Of a stretch of 64,000 nucleotides of DNA, positions 28,286 to 41,769 are shown in pieces. A program made the position numbers and the translations under genes. Position 1 is the stretch's first letter, and each line of letters starts with the position of its first letter. The DNA is from Symsagittifera roscoffensis. Its lineage: Eukaryota > Xenacoelomorpha > Acoela > Convolutidae. The notes beneath the pieces were generated by a model. It was given only the letters and a program-made list of their open reading frames with translations, had not been told where the DNA came from and ran no database searches. Location: contig NC_087064.1 of assembly GCF_963678635.1 (NCBI RefSeq), positions 9,463,671 to 9,527,670 of the forward strand. The letters run 5' to 3'.

Positions 28286-31200
28286 TTTAGAATAAGTAGT
28301 CAAACATATTCAATTAGGTTGAGGAAGAAAAAACAATCGATACTTGTAACGATGATGAGAAAAAAAGTCTGAACTTCAGGCACCAGTTTCAAGTTTTTGG
28401 AGAAATTGTTAAAATGGGCAGCATGATCAGTAGGAACGATTCGCCAAAAATCCAAGTGAACAATCTGCATTGACAACAAAAAAACAGCAGCAAGAAAAAA
28501 AAAATTGCATCAAAAATTTTATCTTCAAAATTAGAAACGGAGAGAGAGTAGATAACAGCCAGCGATCAAACGTTCTAAGAAACTGATACTAAGGAGAAAA
28601 CAGGATTTTTATTGGAACAAGTTGTAACAGTCTTCGTCTCAAAAATTCGAAAATTTTAAAAGACGTTTAGGGAAATAATGAAGATGTAACACCTCAAATT
28701 GAAAGTTTTGCAAAATATTCTCGAAGGATTTGTCTGTTTTTTTGTCATTGGTAGCACATTGTTGAAAATTCTACCGGAAACCCCAAAGACAGTGTTACAA
28801 CAAAAACAGTAGTCCATGCTCCTTTGAAAAGCTATGTTTCCAGAAAATCCAGAAAAAATCGAACAGTCCAGGAGCAAACACAGAACAGATTGGGACAATA
28901 TAAATTGAATTTTAATTAAAAAAATCTAATTGTACTGATGGCGGGGCCAATGGAATTGAAATGCAATGATTTTCTGATACCTTCTCAAAAAGCTTAAAAT
29001 CATCCAAAATAGTTCTAATAATTGAACGCGTAGTTAACAAACCCTGAAATTTTTCGATTTGTTTCTTTTTTTTTCTACTTAAAAATTTTTTTAAAATTTA
29101 AACAATCAATTCGGGTTCCGGTACAAACGATAAGAGGTAGACCTAAATGTGACTGTAATTGATGACATAAAAATCATTGGCACAATCAAGACACGGATAC
29201 CCGAGGTTTTTCCTCTTTTTACATTTACAGAAATGTTTTGCAACAATAGGTCATTCAATACTTACGATTCAGATCAACTGTTTTGGTTTAAAAAGACCAG
29301 TTCATCAACTTAACAAGTCATAGTATGAAAATTGCCATCAGTATTTTGAAATTTAGGACAAGCAACCTTACGAAAATGTGGGCAGCTTGGAACGCCACAA
29401 GGTTCAAGTCTGGAAACTTTGCTTATTACCTTTTAATGCAATCTATTGTTCATATTTGATCTATATGCAACTTTTTAACCTCAAAACGAATTCTCAGTGC
29501 GTGCCAAGCTTATGCTCAACCAGTTCTGTGTAAGGTCCAACCTTTTCATCTCTTTCTTATCAATTCGGAGAAAAAAATTAACAGCCAAGACGACATAGCA
29601 AGATTTGTTTTTATAACTGTTATTAATTTGATGTGCCCTACATTAAAGGATCAAACGATTTGAAGTAGACTCAAGAATTAAGCAACACTGATGCTGATAA
29701 CTACTTCAAAAAGAAGAAGTTAAGAAAAGTATTCTTTTGGATTTCACGCAACAATTTCAAAAATCCGGAGAGAAAACAAAAAGGGAATTGAAAACAACCA
29801 ATCTCAAAACAAAAGATTCACAAAGTAACCAAGCAAAATATCTGCATTGGCAACAAATTGAAGAAAACGCAGCAGCAAGAAAACAAAAATTTCGTCAAAA
29901 ATTTTATCTTCAAAATTGGATAACGAGAGAGTAGATTATAGTAAGCAATCAAAAGTTGTTTAGAAATTAGTATTAAGGTGAAAAAGGGATCTTTATCGGG
30001 ACAAGTTGTGAGAGTCATCATCTGGAAAAGTCAAGTCTTTAAAGACGCTTAGAAGAAGATGTAACATACTGAAGTACAATAATTTCGCAAGCCAATCCCA
30101 AAGTATTTCACTATTAATTTTTGTCACTCGGCAGCAACATGTTGGAAATGGTACCGGAAACCCCAAAAACAAAAACATTTGATTGAGCTATTTTAAAAGC
30201 AATTGGTACAGAAAATGCAGAAATTACCGAGCAACCTACGATCAAATACGGAACAAATTGAGGCAATATAAATTGAATTTTCTGAAAAAATCTGATGGTA
30301 CTGATAACGGAGCCATTATAATTCAATTTTAATGATTTTTTCGTTTCTGATATCTTCCCAGAAAGCTTAAAATCATCAAAAAGAGTGTCAATAATTAAAT
30401 AGAGAGATTAAAAACCTGAAACTTTTTGATTTTTTCTTCTCTTCCACTAGCAGGAAAGGTTACTATATAACATTTGAAAGTTTTTTTTTTTAATTTTTCA
30501 ATTTTTTTTTGGAAATAACCAAATTCGCTTCCGTAACAGACAATAAAAAGTAAACCTAATTGTGACCGTAATTTAAGACATAACAATCATTTGCACAATC
30601 AAGACACGGAAACCCGAAGTTCTTACTCATTTTAAAGAAATGTTTTAAAACAGTAGATCACTCAATACTTACAAATACGCTCTAGAGATTTGGTTTCATC
30701 AGACTAAATCACCAACTTATCATGTCGTAGCCTGAAAATTGCTTTCAGTTTATTGAAATCTGGAACAAAACGTTTGCAAGTTTCTAAGCTCAAATTTTTA
30801 AAAGACACTTAGGGAAAGATGAAGATTCAGCAGACTCAAAAAGCAAAAAACTTGCGAGAAACTTGGTGTTCAGAAAAAAATATTTTGGACCTCACGCGCC
30901 AGTTTAAAAATTCCAGTGAGAATATAAAACGGGCACTATGATATAAAACATTTCTTACCACTACAAGCGATTTGCTAAGTAACCATCACTTGACTTTTTT
31001 TTGTAACCCGGCAGTAAAATCTTGAAAAATGTACCGGAAACCATAAGATGTTGTTGCAATAAAAACATAAGTGCATTCTCTTTTAAAATGTTATTTGTTC
31101 AGAAAATTCACAAATCATCGATCAACCCACGAGCAAACACAAAACAGATTGCGGCAAAATAAATTGGATTTGCTCGAAAAACCAAATGGTACTGATAATG

Positions 31201-34200
31201 GAGACTTATTCTGATAAATTCCCAATGTGCTTAAACACATCGAAAATAGTACCGATCATCAAGAGCGGAAACAAAAAAACCTGAAACTTTTCGATTTTTT
31301 TGTCTTCCACTAGCAGGAAAAGGTACTATACCACCATATAAAAACTTTTATAGTTTTTTTTTCAAAACATTCAATTTGACTTCGTTGAATCGTAAAAAAC
31401 TATAAGATCTAGAAACAATCGTGACCGTGATTGATTACATAAAAACCTTCATACAATACAAAAACAAACACACACACACAAATACATTGCTTATCCCTCA
31501 TTTCAAAGAAATCGTTTGAAACAGTAGATCATTAAATTTTTACGAAAAAGCTCCAATGTTTTGGTTTCAGGAGACCAGTTCAATAACATATCAAGCACGA
31601 GCCGGAAAATTGCTTTCACTAGATTGAAATTTGGGTGAAATAACCTTACAAAAACTTGTACAACTTGAAGTGCCACAGGTTTTGGAAACGTTGCAATTTA
31701 TACTTTAAATCAAAATGTATCGTTCATCTTTAAAACATTTGCAACCTTGTAACCCCAAAGTGAACCATCCTTGCATGCCAAACCTACTCTCAACCAGTTC
31801 TGTGCAAGGTTCAACGTGTTATCTCTTTCCTCTCATTTTGGAAGTTTTTGTTGTTTTCTCCCCGCTTTTGATTTAGTGTGAAATAAAATAAATGATCAAA
31901 CAAAATGAATGAGATTGATAAGAAACCACAATCGTTGCTGATAACGGTGTTCAGAAAAATTATTTTGGACTTCACGCACCAGTTTCAAAATTCCAGTGAG
32001 AATATAATAACGGGCACCATGAATTGGAAACATTCATTTTCACTACAAGCGATTTTCTATGTATACAAGTAAAAAATCTGCTTTGACAGCAATCTAAAGA
32101 GAACTCAGCAGCAAGAAAACAAGAATTGCGTCGAAAAAGTGTTCATCAAAATTTGAAACTGAGGGAAGAGATTACAGCAAGCTACCAAACCTCAGTAAGA
32201 AATTGGTACCTTGAAGAAAACGGGAATTTTATCGGAACAAGATGTTACAGTCATCATCTCAAAAAAAAACCAAGTTTTTAAAAACGCTTATGGAATTGAT
32301 GAAGATGTAACATTTTCGAAAAAAAAACTAAATATGCAAGAAAAATTTGAAAAACTAATATATTTCTCTTTCCGCAGTAAATTGTTAGAAATTGTGCCGG
32401 AAACGCCAAAAAAAACTTACAAAAAAACGTTAGGCCCTGCTCTTGTGAAAATTTATGTGTCCAGGAAACGCAGAAACCATCAAAACACCCAGAAGGAAAC
32501 ATAGACCAGAATTCGACACTACAAGCTACCAAACGTTAGTAAGAAATTGGTACCTGAAGAAAACGGGAATTTTTATCGGAACAAGATGTTACAGTCATCA
32601 TCTCAAAAAAAACAAAGTTTTAAAAAAGGCTTAGGGAATTGATGAAGATGTAATATTTTCGAAAAAAAACTTAATATGCAAGAAAAATTTGAAAAACTAA
32701 TATATTTCTCTTTCCGCAGTAAAATGTTGAACATTGTACCAAAAACCTCGAAAAAAGTCTTACAACAGAAAAACTAGTCCACGCTCTTGTGAAAATTTGT
32801 GTGTCAGTAAACGCAAAAACCATCAAAAAACCCACAAGGAAACACAGAACAGATTTCGACACTGTAAATTGTGTATATTTGAAAACTTCAATATTGTTGA
32901 TAATTGAGCCAAAAGAATTGAATTTCAATGTTTTTTCTTTTCTGATATCTTTCCAAAAAGCTTGAAATCATCGAAATTTAACAGCGGAGATGGAAACACC
33001 CTGAAATTTTTCGATTTTATTTCATACTTCTACTAGCAGGATAAGCTACTATAGTACCATTTACAAAATTATATTGAAAAGCTTCATGAATTTTGAAATA
33101 TTCAATTGGAGATTGTTGATTCTTTGTAAACAATAAGATAGACACAATTGTGACAATTTTTGAAGACATAAAAACATTTATACAATCAAGACACACAAAC
33201 TCATTGCTTTTCCCTCATTTTAAAAAACTCCTTTGAAACAGTAGATCATTGAATATTTACGAAAATCTCCACTGTTTTGTTTTCAGAAGACCAATTTAAT
33301 AACATATCAAGTCAGAGCCTGAAAATTGCTTTCAGTATACTGAAAATTGGGAAAGATAACCTTATGTAAACTTGTGCAGCTTGAACTTGGAGTGCCACAG
33401 TGTTCTGGAAACGTTGTTATTTATCCTTTAACTCAAAATCCATCGTTCATCTTTAAAACATTTGCAACCTTGTAGCCCCAAAGTGAATTATCATTGCATG
33501 TCAAGCTTACATCCAATCAGTTCTGTGCAAGGTTCAGCAAGTTATCTCTTTCCTCTCAATTTGGAAAGGATTCTTTTTAGCGGCTACTGCGATTTAACAA
33601 GAATTGTCTTCTCTCCGTTTTTGATTTGGTGTGAAATAAAATATAGAAACAAGTTGAATTAGATTCGCGAAAAAACCACAATCGATGCTGATAACTGTGT
33701 TAGAAAAAATATTTTGTTCTTCACGCACTAACTTCAAAATTCAAGAGAGAAAATAAAAACTGGCACCATGAATTTGCTAAATAACCAAGTAATTTATCTG
33801 CATTGACAGCAAACTAAACAGAACGCAGCGGCAAGAAAACAAAAATTGCATCGAAAACGTTTTCTTCCAAATTGGAAACTGAGAGAGTATATTACAGCAA
33901 GCTACCAAACGTTGGTAAGAAATTAATACCTAGGAGAAAACGGTAATTCTATCGGAACAAGTTGTAACAGTCATCATCTCAAAAAAGCCAAAGTTTTAAA
34001 AATCCCATAGGGAATTGATGAAGATCTTGAAAAAATGCAAGAAAATTTTGAAAATCTATTATATATTTTCCGCAGTAAATTGTTGAAAATTCTATCGGAA
34101 ACCCCGAAAATAGTCTTCCAACAAAAAATAGTCCATGCTCTTGTGAAAATTTTTGGGTCAAGGAAACGCAGAAACCATCGATCAATCCACAAGCAAACAC

Positions 34201-36560
34201 AGAACAGATTTCGACACTGTAAATTGGGTATATTTGAAAACTTCAATGTTGTTGATAGTTGAGCCAAAAGAATTGAATTTAAATGATTTTTTCTTTTCTG
34301 ATATGTTTCCAAAAAGCTTGAAATCATCGAAATCACATATAATCATTAAATGCGGAGATCAAAAAACCCAAAAAAAATTTGGATATTTTTTTGCTTCTAC
34401 TAGCAGGAAAAAATACTATAAAACATTTCAAAAATTTGTATCAAAATAGTTTAAATTTTTTGGAAACAATTAGCTCGGCTTCCATGACAAATGATTAGAT
34501 GTAGAATTGTGACCTCAATTGAAGTCGGAAAATACCTTTACACAATCAAGACACAAAAAACCAATGCTTCGTCCTCAGTTTGAAGAAACCTTTTGAAATT
34601 CTAGATTATTCACAACTTACGAATAAGCTCCACTGCGTTGTTTTCAGGAGACCAGCTCATCAATTTTTCAAGTCCTAGCCTGAAGGTTGCTTTCAGTATA
34701 TTAAAATTTCGGAAAAACAACCTTACGAAAAGATGTGCATCATGTAACAAGATATATTTTTCTCCCTATTTTCGATTTCATGTGAATTAGCCTAAGCCAT
34801 CAAACAAAATGAGTTTGGTTCAGGAAGAAACTTCAACAGATGTTGAAAAAGATTTCGAAATAAAAAGTTGTGAAAAAATGTATTGGCTGTTACGCACCAG
34901 TTTCAAAATTCGAAAGAGAACATAAAAGCGGAAACCATGAACTGAAATTACTTATTCTCAGTATAAAAATTTCGCAAAGTAATTCAGTGACTACATTTTC
35001 GACCAAGATATTCTGGCCAATGCAAGCAAAATATCTGCATTGAAAACAAAATAAAAAAACGCAGCAGCAGAAAGCAAAATATGCGTCAAGAATTTTATCT
35101 TCAAAATTGGAAACCGATATTGTAGGTTACAAAAAGCAATCAAACGTTGTTAAGAAGTTGGTATCAAGGAAAAATGTTTTTTTTTCATCGGAACACGTTT
35201 TAACAATTATCAGCTCAAAAAGTCAAAAAAAAAGAAAAAGATTCTTAGGGAAATGAAGAAGATTTAACACACTCAAAAACAATAAAACCACAAAATTATA
35301 GCTAAAACAAAAAGATTAAGCCACATTTTGAAAAAAGTATATGCTTCCAGAAAACGTAGCAATCATCGAACAATTCAAATCCCAGAGCAAACACAGAACT
35401 GATTACAGCATTATAAATGGGGTTTTCATAAAAAGTTTAACTGTACTGATAGCCTTTAGAATCGAGTTTTCATTATTGTTTTTTTTTCTGATACCTTCCC
35501 GAAAAACCTAAAATTACCGAAAAAATGCTTATTAAAAAACAAAAAAAATATCCTGAAATTTTCGATGAGTTCCATTTCTCCCACTAGCAGGAACGGTTAA
35601 AGTTTGATCATGCTGAAGCTTTTATAGAATATTTTTATCTCTGTTAAAATAACCAATTTGGCTTACTTAACAAACGATTAGCTGTAGGCGCAATTCCGTC
35701 CCTAATTGAAGAGAAAAAGGGAAGAATTACACAACCAAGACACACAAAACCAATGCGTTTTCCTTTGTGAGATGAAATCTTTTGAATCAGTAGAACGTTC
35801 AATGCTTGCGAATATACTCCTCTGTTTTGGTTGCAGGGGATCAGTTCATCAAAATTTGAAGTTGTAGCCTGAACATCGCTTTGTATGTTGAAGCTTTAGA
35901 CAAAAAAAAATGCGAAAAAGTGTGCAGCTCGGAGCTCAAGTCAGGATCTTTTGCAATTTCTTCTTCATCTCAAAAAGTATCGTTCATCTTCAAAGGATAT
36001 GCAAACTTGTAACCTCGAAACAAATTATCATCGCGTACCAAGAATACACTCAGCCAATTCTGCAATATGGAATACCTGCATACGCATACAATGGATCTGT
36101 TAAATTTCACCAAGCACACCTAATGCATGGAAAAATATCTGCATCGGCAAAGTCAAATTCTACAAAAGCTAAATTGTGTCAGTTTGCGAAAAAAGAGCTA
36201 CAACTCTAATCTTCTTCAAAGAAAAATGTTTTAGCCTGTATTGAATTGAAATGTTGACGAAAACGCTTCAAAATATATCAAATAGACGTACTATGGACTG
36301 TATTGAAGGCAAGAAAACCGATTGAAAAAGACGAACTATTAAATACCCTAAAAAATGTCACTAATTTTTCATACAAAAATCAGAGGAAGTTTAACATGGT
36401 TATCTCTTTCCTCTCAATTTGGACAAGTTTCTTCATAACAGCTACGACGACAAAACAAGTTAACCACTTTAATCATACATTCCTGGAAAAAAGTTTGTTA
36501 ACTAACCGAGACATTCAAAATTTTTGGAAGATCCAAGTAACAAGGCTCCTTGTTATTAAA
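28286..36560. repeat. degenerate tandem array, right part (about five units)
   Basis: Continuation of 2870-5499. The CAGCAGCAAGAAAACAAAAATT-like landmark lies near 28488, 29870, 32106, 33826 and 35060, so the spacing varies from about 1.2 to 2.2 kb. Other landmarks (CCGGAAACCCC, CTAGCAGGAAAA, CAGTTCTGTGCAAGGTTCAA, CTCTTTCCTCTCAATTTGG) keep the same order in each unit. Units contain indels and local duplications, and their open frames are short and not conserved between units. Function unknown; best described as an old satellite-like array. The last clear landmark is near 36400. Confidence 0.75.
32178..32865. repeat. local 343-bp duplication inside one array unit
   Basis: The block from CTACCAAAC, through GAAACGCAGAAACC-like sequence, to CAGATTTCGACACT occurs at 32180-32522 and again at 32523-32865, explaining the enlarged unit. 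Confidence 0.75.
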
Positions 36561-37286
36561 CTGAAAATTTGAGTGTTAATGTTGTTTCTTTTTCGAATTC
36601 TAGATCTAGATATGTATCTATACTATAGAAGCATAGAATCATAAAAACAGAGAAACTTCTCTAGCAAATATTTTCTTTTACTCACTTGAGGCGCTCGAGA
36701 AAGACTGTTGCAGCCTTATGGAATGTTAATCCGTTTTTATTATAGTGGTAACCACAGATTGGAAACAATCAATCGAAAAATGTTTATTCATTTGAATAAT
36801 TGAGATGAGCATGAAAATGAGGATTTCCATCTCATTAAACATATTTTAAATATTTTAAAAAGAAAAAACCCGTCAATACACTGAGGATACATGATAAAAT
36901 TAGTTTTTGAATTCTGAAGGAGAGGATTGAAAAAATTTCTTGATTCTGTTAAATCAAAAAATACACCAGCTGTCGAAAAAACGGAGATTTGACCTACTTT
37001 GAGCAGAGTCCTGAAAGTTTTTTAGCTCTTTTTAAGTTTATTTTAACTTTTAAATTGTCACTAGTTTTTTTTGAAATCAATTGAGTATGAGTGTTTTAAG
37101 CGTCTACACTTGTTTCTTAATTTATGATATAATAAAAAAACATGATGTTGTTTTCTGTCATCCACCCGTATTGCCACAAACTCATAATGTTTTCATAAAT
37201 ATAAAACCAACGGCAAAGTAGAAGCACAGTAGTACAATTAAGACATCCGCACCAGAGAAAAAAAAGTAATATGGGAAAACATTAGA
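36561..37286. other. no gene recognised
   Basis: AT-rich spacer between the array and the gypsy element. Nothing supportable, and no LTR found for the element that follows. Confidence 0.4.
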
Positions 37287-37493
37287 TTGCTTAAAATAAA
37301 AACTAGAAAAAACGTAGTTCTATACAACAGCTTTGAGAAGGATGAAGCAGATGTGAAAGTAAGAGCTACATATTCCTATGCACACATTCGCAATGTCAAC
37401 TCCAACCAACACAATCAAGTCTTGAAATACAATCGTCAACTACAGAAGAACTTGTTATTAAAGGTAAGATATCTTTATTATGACAAGAACTGA
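37287..37493 (+). pseudogene. unassigned frame at the 5' end of gypsy A
   Basis: 68-residue frame, MLKIKTRKNVVLYNSFEKDE, with a repeated motif (QVLKYNRQLQK here, PVLTYNRQIQK in the DNA at 37510-37550), which indicates a short tandem duplication. Possibly the beginning of Gag; not recognised. Confidence 0.2.
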
Positions 37494-37578
37494 AGCGTAC
37501 ACCAACCGACACGACCCGGTTCTGACATACAACCGTCAAATACAAAAATACTCAAAGATATCAATATTGTGACAAGAA

Positions 37579-37993
37579 TTAGAGCGTTCGAAGGGATACA
37601 ATTTCATTCGGCGAAAACAACGGAGAGACGAATCACTAGAACAATTCCATGCCGATCTAGTAGAACTCGCGTCAGGTGCAGACTGCGGTGACAAGGAGGG
37701 TGAGTGGGTCCGAGATAAGATCACGTCTCTCATTGAAAAAACGAAAAATAGCTGAAGTGTTTTTTTCTAGTTGAAACTAAATTCCGCAACACAGAATAGA
37801 ACACAGCAAAATCATGAAAAAGAATCGGTTTGAATCAAAATCAGCTGTAACAATCAAACAAGAACCCATGAAGGACATACAGCCGCTCGGACGAGGCGGT
37901 CAAAATGGGTATCAAAACAATCAAAGAGGGAGCGGTTTTTTGCTAGTCAGACGAAATTCTCAGAGAGCAAATTACAATACAAGAGGTAACTAA
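37579..37993 (+). pseudogene. gypsy A Gag remnant
   Basis: Two frames. 37579-37755 reads FIRRKQRRDESLEQFHADLV followed by ELASGADCGDKEGEWVRDKI, the typical retrotransposon capsid pattern (EsxxxFhxxLxxLaxxCxf, then WvRDxi). After a stop, 37799-37993 gives a basic Gly/Arg/Gln-rich part (PLGRGGQNGYQNNQRGSGF), a nucleocapsid-like tail without a zinc knuckle. Neither frame needs an ATG, as expected for internal pieces. Confidence 0.6.
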
Positions 37994-38105
37994 AAGCAAC
38001 AAGAAAGCCACAAAAAACCAATTGCAGACAATCTAGTTCAAAGCCATCCACAGTCGTGCCCAGCAAAAGCCAAAATTTGAGCAAATTAAGCCAAACGACA
38101 AAATT

Positions 38106-38306
38106 TTGCAAAACTATGTACGTCGACAAATGTCAGCTACATGCAAGAAACTAATACAAGCTAACGCGAGGAAGGTGAAGAAAAAAAGAGGCGACCAAGG
38201 AACACGAAAATGGTGCTTTGATTTAGGCAGAGTTCGTATCGTCAAACGGCTAGGGAGAAATATCACGCGACAGCTTCACTGTCTTAGCAATCGCAGAAGC
38301 ATTTAA
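38106..38306 (+). pseudogene. basic frame between Gag and protease of gypsy A
   Basis: 66 residues, Lys/Arg-rich (NARKVKKKRGDQGTRKWCF). It occupies the position of the Gag zinc-knuckle region, but a clear CCHC is not visible. Uncertain. Confidence 0.25.
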
Positions 38307-38361
38307 TTCTAAAAATATGGCAGACATCCACAAGGATTAACTAAACGGTCATATAGTTCAC

Positions 38362-38697
38362 CTAAAAACGAAAACAGAAATAATATTTGCAATTGCAGAC
38401 TCAGGAAGTTCAATGACGTTCCTCAACAAAAACTGCGCAAATGTTACAAAAAAAATACAATCAGCAATTTTCATTTATATCGTCTCGGAGGACGCAGCAA
38501 GAAACCTAGAGTGCAAAAACGGCAAACACGTTATTCCAAAAGGACGTCTGATCATTGCGATAGGATCAGGAGGTTGGACCCTACAGTCTGCGTCATTCAT
38601 CATTGTAGATAATCAAAAAGCGAAAAAAATTGGACAAAACATCCTACAGCAACTTGGTAATATACTGGTTCACAATAATCCAAACAAAACCAAATAA
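38362..38697 (+). pseudogene. gypsy A retropepsin (aspartic protease)
   Basis: The frame contains FAIADSGSSMTFLN, the catalytic Asp-Ser-Gly of retropepsins, then a second half with RNLECKNGKHVIPKGRLIIA, SASFIIVDNQKAKKIGQNIL and a terminal QQLG (the ILG/IG helper motif before the end). The order matches Ty3/gypsy proteases of about 110 residues. It is the best-preserved domain of this element; no stop interrupts it. Confidence 0.7.
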
Positions 38698-38853
38698 TTA
38701 TCATTCACGACAAAACAACTCACACAAAGAAATAAAACAGTGAGTTAAAAACATTTTCCAATAGCTATGTGTAAGAAAAAGAAAATCAAGCAATCACTTA
38801 AGGACCACCTAATTTATGAAGAATGTCAACCCGATTGACAAAAAGGAAGATGT

Positions 38854-39470
38854 GTGCCAAGTCATCTACAAGATCGAGTAGAGAAAAAAGTAAGCAAACT
38901 GATAGACCCGAAGTACATCAAAAAACACGATAAGTCGTCGGAAAAACATTTCATTGGCCGTATCGTCAATTAAGCCAAAAACTATTAGACCAAAAAAGGC
39001 ACTAGACTCAAAAAGTATAAACAAAGCCTTCCCTAAAAAAATTTTTTTTCCAAACATTGAATTGCTGTTAGACGTAATCTCACCAATCATCAAAAAAAGA
39101 AACACACACTATTATCAACACTCGACCTATGTTACGCATTTTCACAATACCTGCTGTATTTGGAAACAACTTCAGCCTTATAGGAGCTAGTGCAACGGAA
39201 GACAAAAGTTTCAAGCACGATCTTATGGTCTCACGGATATGACAGCTGAACTTCAGAAAGCAAAATACCTTACTCTTAGCCACAGCAAGAACACGTTTCC
39301 GTATTTTGAGGTCATTTTAATTTTAAAAAAAGGTCAAGAGAAGTAAATAAAGACCAATTTAAAAAATCTTAAGAATCTAGATGAGGAAAACTGAGCCGTT
39401 TTTATCGAAAATGCAATTTTGCATGTGATCCGGTAGAATGACTTGGCTATAACCTAAATAGTGTGGGTAC
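38854..39470 (+). pseudogene. gypsy A reverse transcriptase remnant
   Basis: The N-terminal finger region reads HLQDRVEKKVSKLIDPKYIK (38860-38920). ALDSKSINKAF and FFPNIELLLDVISPIIKK follow at 38990-39100 in another frame. The thumb is seen as CNFACDPVE, a stop, then LGYNLNSVGT at 39409-39470. The catalytic YxDD region between them is too degraded to read. The series and spacing match gypsy RT. Confidence 0.65.
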
Positions 39471-39689
39471 AAAAAAACAAGAGGCAAAACGCAAGCTAAT
39501 GAAAAACTCACATCTCCTAAAAACTTCAATCAATTGAAAAGTTACCGAGTTTAGCTAAGACAGTAATCAATAATACGACTGCTTGAAAACAAACAGACAA
39601 ACAAAAATTTTTAGATTCGATGACCGAACATACAAACGCATTCTAATAGGTTTCAAAAGTAGGATCTGAAATCACTGAAAACAAACATT

Positions 39690-39985
39690 TGGCATCAACA
39701 TTTGGCCTTGGATCCGCACTGGTCGATTTCACAGAAGAAGGATTTCACAAGAAAAAGTTTGCCATCATCAGAGACCACCAACCACCAAGCTTCAATCATT
39801 TTAACGCAGATGAAAGATCAAAAACAGCCAAAGCAGGCGCACTAGATGGATTGATAGATTAGTGCAGTTGGTTTCTTAAATAAATTACTTGGCATGATCA
39901 ACATAGGGACTATCAGACTATATCTTTCGTCATCTGGTGGCGTTAGCTTTACACTCCAGCGAGTATGATGGTGTAACGGTATGAT
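39690..39985 (+). pseudogene. gypsy A RNase H remnant
   Basis: KKFAIIRDHQPP (39760-39795) corresponds to the usual F-x-(V/I)-x-T-D-H-(Q/R) motif near the end of gypsy RNase H. LDGLID follows at the place of the R-W-x-D-x-L motif, and SDYIFRHLVAL (39910-39945) matches the A-D-Y-L-S-R-H end. Confidence 0.55.
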
Positions 39986-40793
39986 GGTTTTGGGTGTCAT
40001 TTGAATTGACAATTTCCAGTCTTAACTTGCTTGACAACCTCATTCTCAGAAGGTTAGCCAAATCAGCTGATCAAAAAACGCGCGGAAAAAACAGTGTACA
40101 CTAATAACACAGTTGAAATCTGAAGTTCACATTTTCCAAAACATACCCTTAGAGGTCATTCAGAATTAAACAAAAACAATCACTTGACATAACTTTCACT
40201 CAAATATTCGGTGACTACAAAAACCAAACCACATTTCGTTTTTTTAAATAAAAACCGAGGAAGAAAAAAGTGATACCAAGTAACAACTACAGGGGATTCG
40301 AAGGCGGATTCAGACCAGACAGCGCGAGAACGAGAGGCTGAAGCAACGCTTAACAACCCCAAACACCAGGCTTGAGAAAAACCGAAATCATCTGGAGAGG
40401 TTATTCCGACAGGGAAGAAAGCTTAACCGATCCCCGATGATTTGTGAGAACAATAACAAAAGCTTACGAAAGCTTGGCGTCGACCTCAGACACAATACCA
40501 AAAAGCTCACAACCAAAAATTCAAAACTCAAAAAAATTGCCAAAAGTGAAGAATTTTCCAACAATCGTTTTCACGGGCCCTGCCGGCTCCAAGGATGACA
40601 ATCAAAAAGAAGAGAAAACGCCGAACAGAAATACCCGACACAATGCCCGAACGAAGGAACCAAATTATCGGAAAAAAATTCAGCAATGACGCAATTACTG
40701 TGCACGTGGACTCAAGCCTAAATCTCAACACGTAGAGGAGATGACCAGAAACGAGACACCACTAACGATGACGAGCAGTATAACTCAACAAGT

Positions 40794-40980
40794 TGAAGCC
40801 AGCCAGGAAGTGATAGTGGCTAGCGTGGTGAGTACAATGTATCCGGGAGCGGGGACAGAGGCAAAATAAGACATGCCACTGTACAGAGGGAATCTAGAGA
40901 AGGTGATCGGGATCAACTTCATAACCGCGGACACCTGCAAGGATCGCTTTATAAAATGGTCGCAAAGTTTGTAAGACAAA
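40794..40980 (+). pseudogene. gypsy A region between RNase H and integrase
   Basis: EVIVASVVSTMYPGAGTEAK, a stop, then DMPLYRGNLEKVIGINFITA. The equivalent region in element B at 63400-63560 reads VASVVETADRATSTEAKED then DTPLY, confirming a shared family. Its role in the polyprotein is unknown. Confidence 0.5.
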
Positions 40981-41117
40981 GACAGTGAGAAGCACTGAGG
41001 TGCGTCTACGGAGACTACTGGTAGAATAACAGAAACCGCATCCACGTCAAAGATGACTGCCTCCCAAAAGACGAGCGGGTCATAAAACCCCGAAAACTAG
41101 AGCAAAAAAGTTCTAAA

Positions 41118-41290
41118 TTTTTTGCAAAAACAATTACTATAAAAATCTTAATTGCAGCCGTAGAAGATCGAAGATTGATAGGAGTAGTCGAACGTATGAC
41201 AAAACGTTTAAAAAATAGCCAGGAGTATTGCGAATTGATAAAAGCAACGCCCCATTTGAACTTGCGCCAGACAATTCCGAAATTAAAAAA
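41118..41290 (+). pseudogene. gypsy A integrase core fragment
   Basis: FFAKTITIKILIAAVEDRRL followed by IGVVERMTKRLKNSQEYCEL. The GVVERM segment carries the expected catalytic Glu of the DD35E core. The Asp-containing parts upstream are not readable. Confidence 0.5.
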
Positions 41291-41769
41291 AAATCACTGA
41301 AAAAACTCCACGCGGAGTCTCAAAAATAACCCCACGTGGGAAAATCAACAAACAAAATTACTTCATTGTTAAAGATAGCAACAAATAATTCATCAAATAA
41401 ATCAATTTTTCAGCACATAATTAATGAACTTAAGAAAACCAAAATCTGATGCACCCCACACTACCGCTGGAACTAACGGACGATCTACGGTGATTTTCGT
41501 AGAATGAAATTATTGTAAGACAAGACCAATGGTGCAAATATCGGAACCAACTAACACAAACCAGAAGGAAAAGGAGCAATCGACAACATAATCACAGAGC
41601 AATACCGGTGTGAGAACATTATAATTTCTAATCATGTAAAGAAATGTAAAGCCAAAAGAAAAAGAAGGCAAAACCACCAGACACAAACAAAGAATTGGTG
41701 GGAAACGAACACCAAACAACATCATCAAGTGATGACTGGTCATCAACAACACCAGAGAAGACGGCATCA

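Noticed and set aside
35910-36209. Frame containing a YTQPILQYGIPAYAY stretch that resembles the end of a non-LTR reverse transcriptase
   Set aside because: The underlying DNA is one unit of the degenerate array (same position as 33474-33560), and other units do not encode this. No other RT motif is nearby.
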